A stretch of 64,000 bases of DNA from Arcanobacterium sp. (GTDB lineage: Bacteria; Actinomycetota; Actinomycetes; Actinomycetales; Actinomycetaceae): contig JALFSN010000003.1 of the NCBI GenBank assembly GCA_022778805.1, positions 157,804-221,803 of the forward strand, given 5' to 3'. The notes under the pieces were generated by a model. It made no database searches, was not told the origin of the DNA, and worked only from the letters and a program-made list of their open reading frames with translations. Of this stretch, positions 58,862-64,000 are shown one piece after another; the stretch's first letter is position 1; the number at the start of each line of letters is the position of its first letter. A program made the translations under genes and the position numbers.

Positions 58862-60550
58862 AAATACTCGCCGCCTGCGATAGCACAAGGATGCTCCGGC
58901 GAGCGCCAGCGCCGGTGCCAGTGCTATAGCGGCTCCGACGCTGGCACCGGTATTGGGCAGAGCGCCCTGACGGCTCTGGCTCTCTTTCCCTGCCTGTTTT
59001 TCTGCTCCTGAGCCGCGATTGATCTCGTCAGTCGCTCCGCCTTTATCGTCACCCACATTTTTCTTGCCATCCGCATTCGATGGAGTATGCGAGGCTCCAG
59101 ATCCAGCAGGAGCGCCGTCTGGGGTAACTACTGGTGGCGTGGGGACTGAATGATCCGTCTCGTTCACGTGCTCGGCCTCATCTACATGCCCCGATGTCTC
59201 AATGCCGCCGGAATTTGGCTCAGTTCCCGTACCAGGCTCTCCCGCTCCAGGCTCCGGCTTATCCCCTGATTCATGACCACCAGTTTCAGCACCGGTGCCT
59301 GGTTCAACGGGTTTTACTTTACGCAGTTCCCAGGCACCGCCGTCGTTACGCGCCACTTCGTAATCATTGTGGGCTGGAGTGAGCGATATCGTGAGCGGCT
59401 CCTGCGAGCCAGACGCCGTCACGTAGACGTGCCCCAGCAACGGAGCCCAATTCATGTCGCTGCGGTACACCTGAAAATCAGTATCAGAGCTGACTCCGCC
59501 ATCGCCAGCAGTGATAGAGCCATTGGAACCGATCATGACCGTTCCGTCTCCTGCAATCCCCGCAACGTGAACGGCGTTGTCTGCGATTTTCAGAGTGGTT
59601 CCCGCTGCTACAGTGACGATTCCGCGAATATCGACGTCTCCCATATTCCCTAGCGTGACGTACGCTCCATCAGCAAGAGTCACATCGTGAATGCCAGAGA
59701 GCTGCACGTCTGTGAGACTCGCCTTATTGAACGTGACGGAGCGCTTTCCTATCGCAGCCCCCGCCGGAGCTGCACCCACCTTATTGACGAAGTTAGATTG
59801 GCTGACGATAGTGACTGCTCCAGTTTGTTCCGTGTCGTCTTCTGAGCCGAGATAGATCCCCTCATCCACTTTGATATTCGTGCCAACGAGATTGATATCA
59901 ACCGGAATTGTGCTGTTTTCCTCCGGACTGCCCACATAGATTTTGTGCAGCCGAGTCTCTGCATGCGGATTGATGACGTCGAGCACTGCTTTCTCTCCGA
60001 TGACGCCAGTATCATCTTTCACACCGGTGTAGATAATCGGGCGCACATCAGTTTGCAAGGGGCCAACCAAAGTATTGACGTTGTCTAAGGTCAGCTCGTG
60101 TCCAGCCTGATAGATGACTCCATTCACATTGACGCCGTTGTTAAACATCAGTTTCAGGTTCTTAAACGTCACATCGTCGCCAAGCTGCAGATCGCAGCCA
60201 CGGAATGTGATGAATGAGTTCTCAGCTCCAGCATGTGCCTCGTCGCCAGCGTCTGCCACAGGCGTGCCATCAATCGTGACTGCGGCATTAATCATCAGTA
60301 CATCACTATCACTACACGGCACAGTGACGTTGCCTTTCAGACGAATGACATCACCATCGCTGGCGTTCGCAAGAGCGCGCTGGAAGCTGGTGTAGGGATC
60401 GCTGAATGTGCCCGTTCCCCCATCGCCAGGATCATTAGAAAGCCACACTTCTCGCGTTGCTGCCGAGGCAATCGGGGAAGAGAATAGCGGAAAGGAGAGC
60501 GCCACCGCCATCGCGAGCGCAATCTTTTTTACGATTTTTCGGCCGGCCAT
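58850..60550 (-). CDS. LPXTG-anchored surface protein with right-handed beta-helix-like region
   Basis: Signal peptide, repeated VTIDG/FKNLKL-type strands, LPNTG + TM + YRRRR. Confidence 0.88.
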   Translation of the reverse strand: MAGRKIVKKIALAMAVALSFPLFSSPIASAATREVWLSNDPGDGGTGTFSDPYTSFQRALANASDGDVIRLKGNVTVPCSDSDVLMINAAVTIDGTPVADAGDEAHAGAENSFITFRGCDLQLGDDVTFKNLKLMFNNGVNVNGVIYQAGHELTLDNVNTLVGPLQTDVRPIIYTGVKDDTGVIGEKAVLDVINPHAETRLHKIYVGSPEENSTIPVDINLVGTNIKVDEGIYLGSEDDTEQTGAVTIVSQSNFVNKVGAAPAGAAIGKRSVTFNKASLTDVQLSGIHDVTLADGAYVTLGNMGDVDIRGIVTVAAGTTLKIADNAVHVAGIAGDGTVMIGSNGSITAGDGGVSSDTDFQVYRSDMNWAPLLGHVYVTASGSQEPLTISLTPAHNDYEVARNDGGAWELRKVKPVEPGTGAETGGHESGDKPEPGAGEPGTGTEPNSGGIETSGHVDEAEHVNETDHSVPTPPVVTPDGAPAGSGASHTPSNADGKKNVGDDKGGATDEINRGSGAEKQAGKESQSRQGALPNTGASVGAAIALAPALALAGASLCYRRRRVFVEG

Positions 60551-60648
60551 TGTACCCCTCTAATCCCCTGGTTCCAGATGTTTTCGCCAGTCTATCAGTA
60601 TCCAGCTCGCCGATGCACGCGCGCCGAAATCTGGCACCTAGGTGCGAT

Positions 60649-61761
60649 CTAATATTCAGGGATATCTGGGAGCTCTAGAGAATCGGCATAGCCTTTGAAC
60701 TCGCTCCAACTGGAGAAAGGCGGCTCGCCATTCCAGGCAATATGTCCCACAAGGATAAACATATCGCGTGCTTCTCTCAATGCCTCTCCAGGAGTTTGAA
60801 ACCAATCTCTATCAGGCCAGAGCGAGAGCCGCACTCCCCGATTCTTGCCCTCCACCGTCATCGCTTGATCGCCGTCAAAAAGCTCCAGCGTACGGCGTTT
60901 GCCCTCATAGACCTCCTGCGCAGATGGATGGTAAATATGCTTTTCTGAGCGCGAGAAATACAGATACTGGGGAACATTGACAAGCTCATGCCCTGCCTGA
61001 GCCAGCTCCTCAGGAGAATAGCTGGCCTCTTTGCGATCCAGCCAATACTCCACCACAATATCTCTATCGAGCGGCACAACTCCCCCACGCCGAATGCCAT
61101 CGTTCCATATGCGCAGCCGCTTGCCACGCTGCTTCATATGAGCATTAACGGTATTGACGAATGCAGTATTTACATCCCACGGCTTCGCTTCGGAGCCAAA
61201 ACATTGGCGTGCAATCTCAGCGAGGTGCGGATAATCGGCATAAGTGCGGTGGTCAAGCTCGTTTTCAAACTCGTCAGCCCCCATGTGCCACCATTCACTA
61301 TCGAACACGCGAGCATAAGAATCTGCCAGATCGAGATACCACTGTACAGCCTCAGGATTCGAGGCATCGAGTCTCTCCAGATCGGGCTCGCCACTCGCCA
61401 GCGGGATAGCATATTGCGGAAATTCGGTGAGCCATGTGCGCAGATGACCAGGAGAATTGATTTCCGGAATGACGTTGATTCCACGTTCACGCGCATAAGA
61501 GAGCGTTTCTCGCGCCTGTTCTGGAGTCACATACGGCTCAGCAGTGGCGAAGAATCCGTCCTCTGATACGCCTGATTCTCCGGCACTTTCGCGGCCTCTC
61601 GATATCTTCACTTCCCAGAGCAGGGAGTTCATACGCATGGCAGCCATGTAATCGAGCAGGCAATGCATCCACTCTGGCGAGTATTTCACTGTCGAAGCAG
61701 AAAGAGTGACGCCACGCTCAGCAAACCGAGGCGCGGCGTCACGAAACATAGAAATCGTCAT
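60649..61761 (-). CDS. GH20-family glycosidase (beta-N-acetylhexosaminidase-like), predicted cytoplasmic
   Basis: PEINSPGHLRTWL and HMGADEFE (GH20 H-x-G-x-D-E); no signal peptide. Confidence 0.88.
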   Translation of the reverse strand: MTISMFRDAAPRFAERGVTLSASTVKYSPEWMHCLLDYMAAMRMNSLLWEVKISRGRESAGESGVSEDGFFATAEPYVTPEQARETLSYARERGINVIPEINSPGHLRTWLTEFPQYAIPLASGEPDLERLDASNPEAVQWYLDLADSYARVFDSEWWHMGADEFENELDHRTYADYPHLAEIARQCFGSEAKPWDVNTAFVNTVNAHMKQRGKRLRIWNDGIRRGGVVPLDRDIVVEYWLDRKEASYSPEELAQAGHELVNVPQYLYFSRSEKHIYHPSAQEVYEGKRRTLELFDGDQAMTVEGKNRGVRLSLWPDRDWFQTPGEALREARDMFILVGHIAWNGEPPFSSWSEFKGYADSLELPDIPEY

Positions 61762-61773
61762 GCAGAAAGTTTA

Positions 61774-62718
61774 TCAGCCTTTCACTGCACCAGCAGCGAG
61801 ACCACTCTGCCAATACTTCTGCAAGCCGAGGAATAGGATCACAAGCGGAATCACACCCAGCAAAGACGCCAGCATAATAGGCCCGAATTCTGGCCGGAAG
61901 TAGCTGAGCATGCCGTACAAGCCGAGAGTGATGGGCTTGAGCTCATCAGACGATATCATCATCTGCGGCAAGATGAAGTTATTCCAGGTGGCCACAAAGA
62001 TGAAGAGGAAGATCGTCACCATTGCCGGTGCGAGCAGCCGGAGTACCATCGTGAAGAAAATACGGAATTCTCCAGCGCCGTCAATACGCGCTGCTTCCAA
62101 CAGCTCCGTTGGTACAGAGCTCTGCGCATACACACGCCCGAGGAATACCCCAAACGGGCTCACGCAGCAGGGGATGATAATGGAAGCCATCGTATTCGTC
62201 AGCCCCAGATGAATAAATACCACGTACATGGGAACGGTGAGAATGGCAACCGGCATCAAAAGCCCTGCCATAATCGTACCGATAGTGAAGTTTTTCCCTG
62301 GGAAACGGAACTTGGCCATCGCGTAGCCAGCCATGGTGGAGATAATCGTGCCAATAGCGGCAGCTACCGCAGAGTAGAGAATTGAGTTGCCAATCCAGCG
62401 CCACAGGTATCCACGAGTCCACCCGATCAGGGCGTTATAGTTGGCCACCGTCTGCCCCCACACAGATGAGCTTTCGGAGTTCTTACCGTGAGGAGCGAAC
62501 CATAACCCAAATGTGCTTGCCATTTCATTGTTGTTCTTCGTCGCAGAGATGATGACCCAGAAGATCGGGAAGATGAAATAGATAAGCACTATAACCATCA
62601 CGACGATAGTCAAGATGCGAGCAACCGTCGATGGCGCCAAGCTTCTCGACGGAAACCCCTCGATGGACTTCAGATACTTCTGCCCTGAGGGCGTCTGTGC
62701 GTACTTCGCCTTAGTCAT
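61774..62718 (-). CDS. Sugar ABC transporter permease (MalG/UgpE type)
   Basis: ELLEAARIDGAGEFRIFFTMVLRLLAPAMVTIFLFIFVATWNNF EAA motif; start set at MTKAKY. Confidence 0.93.
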   Translation of the reverse strand: MTKAKYAQTPSGQKYLKSIEGFPSRSLAPSTVARILTIVVMVIVLIYFIFPIFWVIISATKNNNEMASTFGLWFAPHGKNSESSSVWGQTVANYNALIGWTRGYLWRWIGNSILYSAVAAAIGTIISTMAGYAMAKFRFPGKNFTIGTIMAGLLMPVAILTVPMYVVFIHLGLTNTMASIIIPCCVSPFGVFLGRVYAQSSVPTELLEAARIDGAGEFRIFFTMVLRLLAPAMVTIFLFIFVATWNNFILPQMMISSDELKPITLGLYGMLSYFRPEFGPIMLASLLGVIPLVILFLGLQKYWQSGLAAGAVKG

Positions 62719-63700
62719 TCGATCCTCCGATCTTTCGATCTGCCAGGAAATACAACACGGCAAGCACCCCAGCTATCAGAGCCATGACGATAGCGATAGC
62801 CGAGGCTGGCCCTTCGCCGCCAGGAGTAATCTGATTCTTCGCCGTAGAGAGAGCCATCATCATGGGGGTGTAGTCATACTCCATCCACGAATTAGCCGTG
62901 GAGAGCACTTGCGGCTCGTTATAGAGCTGAATGGTGCCAACGATGGAGAGCAAAATTGCTAAGAGCGCAGCACCACGCACCATAGGAATTTTAATTTTCG
63001 TGACGATTTGCCAGCCGTTCGCTCCATCCAGACGAGCCGCCTCATAGAGGTCATGGGGAATTGCCTGCAAAGCTGCAAGGAAAATCAACATGTTGTAGCC
63101 GGTGAACGTCCATGTGGTCATATTCGCCATGGAGAGTATCACCATCTTATGCCCGAAGAAATTGATGGGAAATTCCGTGCCGAATAGCTCAGCGATGGAG
63201 TTAAACGGCGAAACTCCTGGAGTGTAAATATACATCCAGATAATGGCAGCCACTACGCCTGGCACTGCGTAGGGAAGGAAGTACCCCAGACGAAAGACCG
63301 TCACTCGTTTGACCAAATAGGAATCGATGAGGAGTGCGAGTGCCAGAGCCGCGATGATCATCACGGGCACTTGGAAGAGTGTATAGAGGATGACTCTCCC
63401 GATGCCAGTCCAAAAATCACTGCTGGTGAGCACGTACTGGAAATTTTCAAACCCAACAAAAATGTTGGTCTTCTCGCCTCCACCAAATGCACCGCCCCCT
63501 GTTGCTTTCAGCTTAAAGAAGCTGGAATAGATTGATACTAGGATGGGGACAACAAAAATGAGAATAAAAAGGAGGGTAAACGGCGCCATAAAGATCCAGC
63601 CCGTTCGCGCCTCTAGCCGCGCTCTCCGAGAAGAGCGTCTGGGAGGATCGCTCTTCTCTGCGGAGGTTCCCCCTGCAGGAAGTCTTTTGTGCTTAACCAT
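62711..63700 (-). CDS. Sugar ABC transporter permease (MalF/UgpA type)
   Basis: DLYEAARLDGANGWQIVTKIKIPMVRGAALLAILLSIVGTIQLYNEP; start set at MVKHKR with upstream AAAGGTG. Confidence 0.93.
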   Translation of the reverse strand: MVKHKRLPAGGTSAEKSDPPRRSSRRARLEARTGWIFMAPFTLLFILIFVVPILVSIYSSFFKLKATGGGAFGGGEKTNIFVGFENFQYVLTSSDFWTGIGRVILYTLFQVPVMIIAALALALLIDSYLVKRVTVFRLGYFLPYAVPGVVAAIIWMYIYTPGVSPFNSIAELFGTEFPINFFGHKMVILSMANMTTWTFTGYNMLIFLAALQAIPHDLYEAARLDGANGWQIVTKIKIPMVRGAALLAILLSIVGTIQLYNEPQVLSTANSWMEYDYTPMMMALSTAKNQITPGGEGPASAIAIVMALIAGVLAVLYFLADRKIGGSND

Positions 63701-63836
63701 GAAAATAACACCTTTTGTCGTGGATAAAAGCCTACGGTTGCCACTGCGCCATGAGTAGATGCCACTGCGGATAGCCGCCGTGCGTGACGCCGTCACCATT
63801 GACTGCAATCAGCGCTGCCAGCAGCCGGATAAAGCA

Positions 63837-63872
63837 AGTGCCCACCTCTCCCGCCTAGGATCGGTGGGCACT
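63837..63872 (-). terminator. Stem-loop upstream of the permease genes
   Basis: AGTGCCCACC - 16 nt - GGTGGGCACT. Confidence 0.65.
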
Positions 63873-64000
63873 CACACTTTACTGTGTGCCAGCCTCATAC
63901 CGCATACTAGCGTTGTCGATTGATATCAGCAGATATTTCACGTTCAAACGCCATACGATCTATCAAGATACTCAAGAATCAGAGTGCACTGACACCACGC

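Noticed and set aside
63873-64000. Solute-binding protein C-terminus at the right edge
   Set aside because: Minus-strand frames give only short stop-interrupted peptides; cannot be supported from this fragment.

Overview
This is a ~64 kb chromosomal window from a high-GC Gram-positive bacterium, most likely Actinomycetaceae or a relative (inferred from gene content and synteny). I found no prophage, IS element, CRISPR array, tRNA or rRNA. Housekeeping blocks are recX-recA-DUF3046-clgR-cinA/pncC-pgsA-ftsK; metN-metI-metQ; rnj-dapA; and dapB-M16 peptidase-pnp-rpsO-ribF-truB-rbfA-infB-nusA-rimP; then pdxS-pdxT. Accessory content is a three-gene sortase-pilus locus (class C sortase, LPXTG pilin, ~2.4 kaa LPMTG tip-like adhesin), a radical-SAM protein, an M20 amidohydrolase, metF and metE, two adjacent YhgE/Pip membrane proteins, two further LPXTG proteins, and a GH20 glycosidase with two sugar-ABC permeases. 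The observations I rate highest are: (1) a 10-bp G-tract placed between a -35-like and a weak -10-like hexamer upstream of an LPXTG surface-protein gene, a candidate phase-variation switch; (2) a recurring pattern in which short direct repeats overlap or abut stop codons (clgR, rnj, GNAT gene, truB, pilin, sortase, LPXTG gene, near recA), with some repeats translated as C-terminal tails; (3) a perfect HAIR/HspR operator (CTTGAGT-N7-ACTCAAG) sitting inside a near-consensus promoter of clgR. All product calls are from reading the sequence; no database search was run.
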